A DNA stretch of 64,000 bases from Alphaproteobacteria bacterium (GTDB taxonomy: Bacteria; Pseudomonadota; Alphaproteobacteria; Rhizobiales; Xanthobacteraceae). The notes below the pieces were generated by a model that ran no database searches, had not been told where the DNA came from, and saw only the letters and a list, made by a program, of their open reading frames with translations. The position numbers and the translations under genes were made by a program. Of the stretch, positions 46,001-52,439 are shown piece after piece; the stretch's first letter is position 1, and every line of letters begins with the position of its first letter. The DNA is taken from contig JBBCGH010000001.1 of NCBI GenBank assembly GCA_037200445.1, positions 3,224,001 through 3,288,000 of the forward strand, given 5' to 3'.

Positions 46001-46758
46001 TCAAGGATTTCAAGATCGAGCTGAAAGAACACAAAAACGAGTTCAAGGACCAGAAAAACGAGAAACAGGAATTCAAGGTCGAGGTAAAGGATTTCAAGTC
46101 CGAATTCGAGAAACTCTTCCCGGAGAATCCAAAGCAGCTGGTCGAAGGCGGCCCGAAGCTCGCCGAAGGCGGCGATCCGGTGCGGCCCGGCACCCCTGCC
46201 CCCGGCTTGCAGGGAGCATCCGAGCCGACCGGCGATTCAAAGAAGGAGGACGGCAAGAAAGAGGGCGGCGCAGGCACGCAGGCGGCTGCTGGTGCCGCCG
46301 CCGCGGCCAAATTCCCGAAGCTCGAATTCGAGAAGCATCCCAAATTCGAGATCGAGAAGCTCAAGTTCGAAGGCGAGAAGATCAAGTTCGAGGGCGAGAA
46401 GATCAAGTTCGAGAACGAGAAGACCAAATTCGAGAAGGAGTTCCTCGTCGACAAGCAGAAGAACGAGTTCGAGAAAATCTTCCAGGAGAGCCCGAAAACC
46501 ATCGCGGAGGGCCCGGGGCCCGTCATCCCGAACCAGCCCGATCCGGCGAGCCGGATCGCGCAGCTCGAAGCGGCGGTTGCCCAGTTCTCGACCTTCATCC
46601 CGCAGCACCTGCGTCCGGATCTCGGCAGCGGCGCGTTGACCAACGAGCCCGACCAGAAGCCGGCGCAACCTGCGGCCGCCAAACCGGACACCAAGTCGGA
46701 AAAGAAGCCCGAGGCAAAATCCGAGCCCAAATCGGATCCGAAGGGCAAGAAGAGCTAG
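43075..46758 (+). CDS. Trypsin-fold (Nal1-like) protease with giant K/D/E-rich repetitive tail
   Basis: The 1227-residue protein has three parts. Residues 16-82 form a small domain ending FFLH that recurs as a separate protein at 48566. Residues 100-320 look like a trypsin-fold peptidase: His145 in LSNFHVM, Asp188 in TVDAAVASL, and Ser277 in HGDSGAAL followed by VVGLHFAGS. After a Ser/Gly linker (410-440), residues 450-1227 are Lys/Asp/Glu-rich with repeated modules of EGGGK and EGGDPFQ separated by charged linkers, including three near-identical 68-residue units. No signal peptide is visible. I chose the ATG at 43075; an upstream GTG at 42943 adds atypical residues. The tail may be a substrate for the ATP-grasp proteins encoded next. 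Confidence 0.85.
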   Translation: MATKPLSEILIAKRGVEDKLLSQPGVTGVDVGYKYVGGERTDDLAIRVMVEKKKTSVPNDQKIPPEIEGVSTDVIERKFFLHAPRNQKPVEELDLQADSGTYNPVKGGVSIGPVRAIAGVVWAGTLGLIVRDNKTSAPLLLSNFHVMAVDEDGKSGDAIAQPSLVDGGRDPTSVVGSLQRVALTGTVDAAVASLQARNYSNEIADIGPTTGTNTAAPGMAVRKRGRTTGLTYGIIDGVSLSITLPYPGDIGLKTLTNQIDVRPDPAHNAAFADHGDSGAALVDENGKVVGLHFAGSDDGHGVANPIAEVLAALDVSIVTDSNKVALKDNLSDGKSAQVKEIKIEKEAKAELFEKQKAEFLEKQKEKNEKFETKDFKDTEFFTPKASQLVEGGGPPMSAKSDDPSTQKGSGTAEGGSSGSSSGSAGSSSSSSSGGGSGSKTPDTPPKDWQKDFKDTLKEVKDKDKDKESIKDVIPDKDINKDIVDFGGGSLSGASAAAKPPIEGKTPDKPGVEKPVKSDKEKIEIKENKPEAKETKVEFKEHKNEAKDLKNEAKEHKSEAKEHIKDFKEKNDAKEHKIENKELKIELKDHKSEFEKPFRENVKDLVEGQKFAEAGDPIQTGIAAGGLQGANAPSAALKIADKIKDFIDKRIEKFHKDFDKTHKDFDKTHKDKDFEKLIFEGGGKQIVEGGDPFQVAQQGLQGASAPAALKHIDKFKDLVDKTHKDFDKTHKDFDKTHKDKDFEKLIFEGGGKQVVEGGDPFQVAQQGLQGASAPAALKHIDKFKDLVDKTHKDFDKTHKDVDKTHKDKDFEKLIFEGGGKQIVEGGDPFQIAQQGLQGASAPAALKQVDKLIDKNNNLKPEGKIEFKDHKNENKEFKVEKLEGKDGKIEHKDHKTEIKELKGEKDFKIENKEHGKIEIIENQKLVFEGGGKINEGGDPFQIGQAVNPALQAVSVPVGLKHADKVGREKIAIKDKIEIKDFKIELKEHKNEFKDQKNEKQEFKVEVKDFKSEFEKLFPENPKQLVEGGPKLAEGGDPVRPGTPAPGLQGASEPTGDSKKEDGKKEGGAGTQAAAGAAAAAKFPKLEFEKHPKFEIEKLKFEGEKIKFEGEKIKFENEKTKFEKEFLVDKQKNEFEKIFQESPKTIAEGPGPVIPNQPDPASRIAQLEAAVAQFSTFIPQHLRPDLGSGALTNEPDQKPAQPAAAKPDTKSEKKPEAKSEPKSDPKGKKS
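45034..45612 (+). repeat. Three tandem 204-bp repeats inside the protease tail
   Basis: Units begin at 45034, 45238 and 45442, each starting CACAAGGACTTCGACAAG; the third ends at about 45610. They are almost identical at DNA level, differing by a few bases. Each encodes 68 residues with THKD repeats, FEKLIFEGGGKQ, VEGGDPFQ and LQGASAPAAL. The high identity implies recent duplication or copy-number change. Confidence 0.95.
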
Positions 46759-46789
46759 GCTGCAAGCGCGCAGGTAGCGTGTGACACAG

Positions 46790-46815
46790 GGCGGCGGCGC
46801 ATCCGCGTCGCCGCC
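46790..46815 (+). terminator. GC-rich hairpin between the protease and ATP-grasp genes
   Basis: An 11-bp stem with one G-U pair (GGCGGCGGCGC and GCGTCGCCGCC, loop ATCC) lies in the 84-bp gap. It is followed by only TCTCATTG, so it may be a weak terminator or a processing site that lowers expression of the ATP-grasp genes relative to the protease. Confidence 0.45.
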
Positions 46816-46842
46816 TCTCATTGATCGAGTGGACCCGCGTTG

Positions 46843-47598
46843 ATGTGGTTGGTGTTGTGCGACGCGAATGACGCCTCGGCGATGCTCGCGTTCGAGGCCT
46901 TGGGCGCCCGCGGTGTGGCGCCGCTCGAGCTGGTCACGGCCGATGCGCTGTCGCTGGCCGAGGCCTGGGAGCACCGGATCGAGGGCGACGCCGCGAGCGT
47001 GCGCTTTCGCCTTCAGGACGGACGCTCGTTTGACGGCGCGGCGCTCAGTGGCGTGCTCAACCGGCTCTTCACGGTGCCGACATGGCACTGGCGCGCCGCC
47101 GCCAAGGCCGATCAGGAATACGTGCAGCAGGAGCTGATCGCGTTCTTCCTGAGCTGGCTCAACGCACTCCCCTGCCCGGTGATCAACCGGCCGACGCCGC
47201 AGGGCCTGTGCGGACGCTGGCGCACGGAATCCGAATGGGTGTGCCTCGCGCAACGCGCCGGCCTGCCTGTCGCGCCGTACCGCCAGTCCTCGCATGACCG
47301 CATCGACGAGACGAGGGGCGAGAAGCGCCTGGTTCAACCGGGTGCTTCGACGCGCACGATCATTGTTGTCGGGGACACCGTCACCGGCGCATCCGTGCCC
47401 GACGAGGTGGCGCAGGCGTGCCTGCATTTCGCAAAGGAGTCCGAGACCAGCCTCATTGGTCTCGATTTCGTCGAGGGCGCGGCGGGTCCATGGACCTTCG
47501 CGGGCGCAAACCCGATGCCGGACCTGCGCTGGGGCGGCCGCGCGCTGATCGATGCGCTCGTCGCGGCGCTGGCGATGCAGGAGCGGACCCCGGCATGA
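46843..47598 (+). CDS. Degenerate ATP-grasp-like protein, partner of the next gene
   Basis: The 251-residue protein parallels the ATP-grasp enzyme encoded next: LSGVLNRL matches its IAGVYTRL, PCPVINRPTPQG matches ARVVNRMAPMG, and LAQRAGLPVAPY matches LIARYGFYVPET. The central ATP-binding subdomain with its Lys is missing, and the metal-binding EVNP motif is GANP (221-224). It therefore looks catalytically inactive and may bind substrate or stabilise its partner. The ATG at 46843 is preferred; a TTG lies one codon earlier. Its stop overlaps the next start (ATGA). Confidence 0.75.
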   Translation: MWLVLCDANDASAMLAFEALGARGVAPLELVTADALSLAEAWEHRIEGDAASVRFRLQDGRSFDGAALSGVLNRLFTVPTWHWRAAAKADQEYVQQELIAFFLSWLNALPCPVINRPTPQGLCGRWRTESEWVCLAQRAGLPVAPYRQSSHDRIDETRGEKRLVQPGASTRTIIVVGDTVTGASVPDEVAQACLHFAKESETSLIGLDFVEGAAGPWTFAGANPMPDLRWGGRALIDALVAALAMQERTPA

Positions 47599-48521
47599 TC
47601 CTGTTGTGCGGCATTCCCTCCGAGCCACCGCTCGCACTCGTCGCCAAGGCGCTCGACGAGCGCCGGGCGCCTTATCTGTTCTTCAACCAGCGCCAGTTCG
47701 CGAACGCGGCGATCGGCTTCGAGATTTCAGGCGGGCGTGCCGCGGGCTCGCTCCAGATCGACGGCGCCGTGCATCGCCTCGACGACATCGCGGGGGTTTA
47801 CACGCGGCTGATGGATTACCGCCGCCTGCCCGAGCTTACCGGCGTGCCGGAGAGTTCGGATGCTTTCCGCTATTGCGCGGCGCTCAACGATACGCTGACG
47901 CGCTGGAGCGAAATCTGCGACGCGCGTGTCGTCAACCGCATGGCGCCGATGGGCTCGAACTCATCGAAGCCCTATCAGGCGCAGCTCATCGCGCGCTACG
48001 GGTTCTACGTGCCGGAAACGCTGATCACCAACGATCCCGCGCAGGTGCTGGCGTTTCGCGAGCGCCACAAGCGCATCATCTACAAGTCGATCAGCGGTGT
48101 GCGCTCGATCGTGCAGAGCTTCGAGGACGCCGACCTGGCGCGCCTGCCCGCGCTGCGCTGGTGCCCGACCCAGTTCCAGCAATACGTCGAGGGCTACGAC
48201 GTGCGGGTCCATGTCGTCGGCGACAAGGTGTTCGCCACCAAGATCAATTCCAACGCGACCGACTATCGGTATGCGCGCACCCAGGCGGGCGAGGCCGCCG
48301 AGCTGACCGCGATGGACATCCCCGACAACGTCGCGCAGGGTTGTGTCAAGCTCGCTGCCGGGCTTGGCCTCGCCTTCGCGGGCATCGACCTCAAGTTCGA
48401 GCCCGAGGGGCGGGTCTATTGTTTTGAGGTGAATCCGTCACCGGGCTACAGCTATTTCGAGGCGAACAGCGGGCAGCCGATCGCGATGGCGGTCGCCGAT
48501 TATCTCATCGGGAGTGTTTGA
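47595..48521 (+). CDS. ATP-grasp ligase of the MvdC/MvdD/RimK-like peptide maturase type
   Basis: The 308-residue enzyme has a pre-ATP-grasp N-terminal domain (1-115) and a full ATP-grasp domain: ATP-binding Lys164 in IIYKSISGVRS, FQQYVEGYDVRVHVVGDKVF, ATKINSNATDYRYA, and metal ligands in GIDLKFEP and EVNPSPG (Glu278, Asn280). This arrangement is typical of enzymes that form omega-ester or omega-amide crosslinks in ribosomal peptides (microviridin maturases) and of glutamate ligases. It is coupled to the degenerate partner by an ATGA overlap. The nearest candidate substrate is the repetitive tail of the protease at 43075. Confidence 0.85.
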   Translation: MILLCGIPSEPPLALVAKALDERRAPYLFFNQRQFANAAIGFEISGGRAAGSLQIDGAVHRLDDIAGVYTRLMDYRRLPELTGVPESSDAFRYCAALNDTLTRWSEICDARVVNRMAPMGSNSSKPYQAQLIARYGFYVPETLITNDPAQVLAFRERHKRIIYKSISGVRSIVQSFEDADLARLPALRWCPTQFQQYVEGYDVRVHVVGDKVFATKINSNATDYRYARTQAGEAAELTAMDIPDNVAQGCVKLAAGLGLAFAGIDLKFEPEGRVYCFEVNPSPGYSYFEANSGQPIAMAVADYLIGSV

Positions 48522-48565
48522 TCTCCCGCCGCCGCGTGACCAGTTCTCGAAAAACGGAGGAACGC

Positions 48566-48784
48566 ATGCCTTCCGTCACTTTGGAGCAGGCTACCGAGAT
48601 CAAGGCCCGCCACGAAGCGGACTTGCTCAAGCGCAAGGGCGTGACCGGTGTGACTGTCGCGAAAACCGATGAAGGGGCGGTGCTGCGCGTCTTCGTGCAG
48701 GATGCCGCGAGCGCGGCCGATATCCCCGCAGAGGTCGACGGCGTGCCGGTCGACGTCGTCCGCCGGACCTTCGATCTGCATTAG
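48566..48784 (+). CDS. Stand-alone copy of the protease N-terminal domain, 72 residues
   Basis: A strong GGAGG site five bases before the ATG at 48566 marks the start. The product (MPSVTLEQATEIKARHEADL...) matches residues 16-82 of the large protease: LLKRKGVTGVTV against LLSQPGVTGVDV, VLRVFVQ against AIRVMVE, IPAEVDGVPVDVVRRTFDLH against IPPEIEGVSTDVIERKFFLH. Both domains end FxLH. It may act in trans as a prodomain, inhibitor or recognition element for the protease or the ATP-grasp pair. It starts 44 bp after the ATP-grasp gene. Confidence 0.8.
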   Translation: MPSVTLEQATEIKARHEADLLKRKGVTGVTVAKTDEGAVLRVFVQDAASAADIPAEVDGVPVDVVRRTFDLH

Positions 48785-48788
48785 CAAT

Positions 48789-48870
48789 CGTCATTGCGAG
48801 CGGAGCGACGCAATCCATCTTCTTTAGAAAGGCTGGATTGCTTCGTCGCGGACGCTCCTCGCAACGACGA
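48789..48870. repeat. Palindromic intergenic repeat, CGTCATTGCGAG type
   Basis: The element starts CGTCATTGCGAGCGGAGCG and ends GCTCCTCGCAACGACG, with inner arms CAATCCA and TGGATTG, and folds into one long hairpin. It lies between the convergent small prodomain gene and the HlyD-type gene. Elements of this sequence are common in Bradyrhizobium relatives; here it may also serve as a bidirectional terminator. Confidence 0.75.
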
Positions 48871-48907
48871 ACCATGGTGATCGGGGACGCGGGCCTCCGC
48901 CCTGTGC

Positions 48908-49843
48908 TCAAAACGGATTGATGTAGTTCAGGATCGCGATCTGGCGCAGCATCACGGCGCGGATGATGTGCGCGACCTTGACGTGATCGGTGTAGATCGC
49001 CGCCGTGCCGGTGCTGCCCGCCGGCAGGCGCTCGTTGAGCTTAGGATCGTCGAGCTTGAACCGGACAATGAAAGGCGCGCTCGTCACCCCGCTGGGCGCA
49101 ACCGCCGTACCGCTGGTCTGGGTCTGCCCGCTCGCGATTGCCTGCAGCACCGCCTCGACGCGGCCGGTGAAAACCTCGCCCGGAAACACCTTGAACGTGA
49201 CTTCGACCGGCTGGCCCACCGCGACGTAGCGCGCGTTGATCTGCGGGATCTCCGCGCCGACGATCGTGTCCGCGGTGTCGATGAACGCCATCACCGGCGA
49301 CTGCGCAGTGACGCGCGCGCCGGTGCGCAGGCCGAGGTTGGTCACATAGCCGTCGGCCGGCGCCCGCACCGTGGTTTTGTCGAGGTTCCACTGCGCGCCG
49401 TCGAGCTGCGCCTTCAACTGGTCGACTTCGGACTGCCGTTGCTCGACCTCGTTCTGACGGCCGGCGCCGCGCGCCTGCAATTCCGTTATTTCCGAACGGC
49501 GCTGCTCCGCCAGCTTGAGCTGCGCGGTGATCGCGTCGACCTGCGCCATATAGGTGGTAGGGTCGATGCGGAACAGAACGTCGCCGGACTTGAGCGGCGT
49601 GTTGGCCGTCACCGGCACGTCGATCACTTCGCCCGCAACCGAAGGCACGATCTGGACCGAATTGCGCACCACCGCGACCGGACCCTGCGGCGCGCCCCAC
49701 CCCATTGGAATGAACAGGCCGATGTTGAGCAGCAGCAGCACGATGACCGGCGAGATCTTCCAGAACGTGTTGAACGGAATGAACTTGAGCCAGATGAACA
49801 GCGCCAGGACGGCGATGTAGGTGCCGAGCAGGACGACGATCAT
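48908..49843 (-). CDS. HlyD-family membrane fusion protein (YiaV-like)
   Basis: The 311-residue protein has two N-terminal hydrophobic helices (MIVVLLGTYIAVLALFIWLKF and VIVLLLLNIGLFIPMG), a biotinyl-lipoyl-like domain (VPSVAGEVIDVPVTANTPLKSGDVLF), a coiled-coil hairpin (about 125-175) and a beta-barrel. Fusion proteins of this type link an inner-membrane pump to the outer membrane. It overlaps the DUF3302 gene by four bases, the usual YiaV/YiaW pair. No pump or outer-membrane channel is adjacent. Confidence 0.88.
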   Translation of the reverse strand: MIVVLLGTYIAVLALFIWLKFIPFNTFWKISPVIVLLLLNIGLFIPMGWGAPQGPVAVVRNSVQIVPSVAGEVIDVPVTANTPLKSGDVLFRIDPTTYMAQVDAITAQLKLAEQRRSEITELQARGAGRQNEVEQRQSEVDQLKAQLDGAQWNLDKTTVRAPADGYVTNLGLRTGARVTAQSPVMAFIDTADTIVGAEIPQINARYVAVGQPVEVTFKVFPGEVFTGRVEAVLQAIASGQTQTSGTAVAPSGVTSAPFIVRFKLDDPKLNERLPAGSTGTAAIYTDHVKVAHIIRAVMLRQIAILNYINPF

Positions 49844-50079
49844 GGCGCGGTCTCCCGCCGCGCGGGGACGTCCACGTAGGCCCAGATCATCACCAGCGGC
49901 CAGAACACGAAGCCGCAGATCAGCGTGACCCAGCCCCCGATCGACACGGCTTCCGCCCAGGGATGCCGGCGTTTGCGTGCGACGTATCCGGGCAGCATTC
50001 CCAGTGCGACGAACACGCCGAAGATGATCGCGACGAGCAAGACAAAGACGATCCAGGCAAAGATGTCGATGAAGGACAT
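49840..50079 (-). CDS. DUF3302 small inner-membrane protein (YiaW-like)
   Basis: The 79-residue protein has two membrane helices (DIFAWIVFVLLVAIIFGVFV and GGWVTLICGFVFWPLVMIWA) joined by a basic loop, ARKRRHPWAEAV, typical of DUF3302. Function is unknown, but it nearly always accompanies a YiaV-type fusion protein. The ATG at 50079 has AGG eight bases upstream. Confidence 0.85.
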   Translation of the reverse strand: MSFIDIFAWIVFVLLVAIIFGVFVALGMLPGYVARKRRHPWAEAVSIGGWVTLICGFVFWPLVMIWAYVDVPARRETAP

Positions 50080-50117
50080 GATTTGCACCTGTCGTTGGCG
50101 TGAAAGGGTTCCTGCCG

Positions 50118-50633
50118 TCAGTTCGCCGGCGGCACGTAGGGATCAGGCGTGCCGACCTTGATCGGCGGATATTTCCTCAGGCTGGCCTCCAATTCCCCGA
50201 CGATTTTCACCACCGGATCGGCAATCCAAGAGTTATATGCGCCGACGTCGCGCTCCTCCTTCAGGTCGGTAAGCAAGTTGATGATCTTCGGTAACGGGAG
50301 TTTCTGCGGCGGCGCATACATGTTCTCCTGCCAGATGAGATGCGCTTTCCAGTTGCGCCACTTGACGGCTGACAGCCGGTCGGCGACGTAGGCAGGGAAG
50401 CCCTCGCGATTTGCGTGCCGTCGTTGTCGAAGGTGGCGATGCGCTGCTCGGCCGGCACGAAATCCGCGCCGCCCTCGGTCGTCACGCGCGCGACGAAACC
50501 GGTGATGGATTTCTTCGCCGCGCCGTCGTTCCAGGAGGGAAGCGGGCCGGTTTGCCCGTGTGCATCGCTCATGGCGATGCCGCATAGCGTAACACCGACG
50601 ATCATGGCCGCGACCGTGCGGCGTGTGGCCATA
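50118..50633 (-). pseudogene. Chimeric remnant: phosphatase head joined to arylsulfatase tail
   Basis: The N-terminal frame (from ATG 50633) has a signal peptide and GPLPSWNDGAAKKSITGFVA ... RIATFDNDGT, the first motif of an exported HAD-type phosphatase. At about 50413 it jumps, with a frame change, into NREGFPAYVADRLSAVKWRN ... LPKIINLLTDLKEERD ... VGTPDPYVPP, which is the C-terminus typical of periplasmic arylsulfatases. The catalytic body of both enzymes is missing. A deletion joining a phosphatase gene to a second arylsulfatase gene explains it. The intact arylsulfatase upstream lacks this tail sequence. Confidence 0.75.
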
Positions 50634-50708
50634 TGCAATGCTGGACTCCTCGGAATGCTCACAGGTGCGCAGAGCGAACGGCCGGCATCGCTGCCGGCCG
50701 GTTTGGAT

Positions 50709-52439
50709 TTAGCGCGCGCCGGCCGCCTTCTGCCTCGCGTCCTTGATGGCCTCCATCGCGTCTTCCATGACCGTCGTCGGAACGAAGCTCGGCGGGAACG
50801 AACGCGGCGGAAACTCCTTGAACGTCGCCGTGAATGCGAAGACGTCATCCATCGCGCCGTAGATCTGTCCGACGTGGTTGACCTGCCAGTCCCAGAAGGT
50901 GTTGGACGTGATATCGGCCCGCTCGAACGGGTCCTGGAACAGGTTAAAAGTTTTCTGCAGACGCAGTTTGGTGAACGGCTCCGCCCATACGCCCATCGTC
51001 CCGGCCAGGCGCTGCTCGGCGTAGACGTACTTGTAGTCGCCCTTTCTGTAAGCGACGAGCAGGCCGTCGTCGTCGGAGTAGAAGAAGTTGTCACGGGCAC
51101 TCTTCGTGCCGTTGTTGTTCGCCGCGCTGCCGCTCACGTTGCGCAGGAACGCGGACTGGTCGTAGCCGTCGAGGTGGACTTTGTAATTGATGCCGTTCGC
51201 CGTGTAGCTTGCCTTGAGCTTGTTGACGATGTCCGGCTCTCCGGCGGCCGCACACAGTGTCGGAATCCAGTCGTTGTGACTCATCAGCTCGTTGGTGACC
51301 GTGCCGGGCTTGATCACGCCCGGCCAGCGAACGAGGCACGGCACGCGGAACGCGCCCTCCCAATTGGTGTTTTTCTCCGAGCGGAACCAGGTCATGGCGC
51401 CGTCCGGCCAGGTGTTCATGTGTGGGCCGTTGTCGCTCGAGTAGACGACGATGGTGTTGTTCGCGATCCCCATGTCGTCGAGCGCCTTGAGCAGCAAGCC
51501 GACGGTATCGTCGTGCTCGAGCATGCCGTCGATGTATTCGCTGTCGCCGTGCTGGTAGCGGCCGCGATGGTCGGCGCGGACGTGCGTTCGCAGGTGCATA
51601 CGCGTCCCATTGAACCAGCAGAAGAACGGCTTGCCCGCTGATTGCTGCCGCTTCATGAAGTCGATGGCCGCGGCCGAGGTTTCGTCGTCGATCGTCTCCA
51701 TGCGCTTTTTGGTAAGCGCGCCGGTGTCTTCGATCGTCTGCTTGCCGATCTTGCCGAAACGCGGATCGACGGTGGTGTTGTCGACGTCGGTGGCCTTGCA
51801 TTTGAGCACGCCACGTGGACCGAACTTGGCCTTGTAGGCCGGGTCCTTCGGATAGTCCGGCAGTTCCGGCTCTTCCTCGGCGTTGAGATGATAGAGATTG
51901 CCGAAGAACTCGTCGAAGCCGTTCACGGTCGGCAGCGACTCGTTGCGATCGCCGAGATGGTTCTTGCCGAATTGTCCCGTGGCGTAACCGAGATTCTTGA
52001 GCAGGCCGCCGACCGAGGGGTCCTTCTGGCTCATGCCCATCGGCGCGCCAGGAAAGCCTACCTTGGTCAGGCCGCTGCGGATGCCGTGTTGACCGGTCAC
52101 GAATGCCGCGCGGCCCGCGGTGCACGATTGCTCGCCGTAATAATGGAGGAACTTGATGCCCTCGCGGCCGATGCGGTCGATGTTCGGGGTCTCGTAGCCC
52201 ATCAGGCCGTTCGAGTAGGCGCTGATGTTCGCCACGCCGACATCGTCGCCCCAGATCACGAGGATGTTCGGTTTCGCTCCGGCGGCCGCCGGTGCGCCTT
52301 GCTGCTGAGCCTGGGCGGTTTGCATCGGCGCGCTTGCCGCAAGTGCGGCCGTTGCGGCGAGCGTTGTGCCGCCGAGTAGAACGCTGCGACGGTCCGGTAT
52401 GCGGTTGGCAACCTTATCCTGGTCCTTCTTCGCATTCAT
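50709..52439 (-). CDS. Tat-exported arylsulfatase
   Basis: The 576-residue enzyme hydrolyses sulfate esters in the periplasm. A Tat signal (DRRSVLLGGTTLAATAALA) is near residue 17. Alkaline-phosphatase-superfamily metal sites are WGDDVG and SSDNGPH. The sulfatase signature CTAGR holds the Cys that is converted to formylglycine. The ATG at 52439 overlaps the stop of the formylglycine-generating enzyme gene (ATGA), so modifier and substrate are translated together. The frame is open upstream but only inside that gene. Confidence 0.93.
   Translation of the reverse strand: MNAKKDQDKVANRIPDRRSVLLGGTTLAATAALAASAPMQTAQAQQQGAPAAAGAKPNILVIWGDDVGVANISAYSNGLMGYETPNIDRIGREGIKFLHYYGEQSCTAGRAAFVTGQHGIRSGLTKVGFPGAPMGMSQKDPSVGGLLKNLGYATGQFGKNHLGDRNESLPTVNGFDEFFGNLYHLNAEEEPELPDYPKDPAYKAKFGPRGVLKCKATDVDNTTVDPRFGKIGKQTIEDTGALTKKRMETIDDETSAAAIDFMKRQQSAGKPFFCWFNGTRMHLRTHVRADHRGRYQHGDSEYIDGMLEHDDTVGLLLKALDDMGIANNTIVVYSSDNGPHMNTWPDGAMTWFRSEKNTNWEGAFRVPCLVRWPGVIKPGTVTNELMSHNDWIPTLCAAAGEPDIVNKLKASYTANGINYKVHLDGYDQSAFLRNVSGSAANNNGTKSARDNFFYSDDDGLLVAYRKGDYKYVYAEQRLAGTMGVWAEPFTKLRLQKTFNLFQDPFERADITSNTFWDWQVNHVGQIYGAMDDVFAFTATFKEFPPRSFPPSFVPTTVMEDAMEAIKDARQKAAGAR

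Noticed and set aside
48908-50079. Export machinery belonging to the protease/ATP-grasp locus
   Set aside because: The HlyD-type and DUF3302 genes are on the opposite strand, separated by a palindromic repeat, and form a pair commonly found alone; no link is shown by the sequence.
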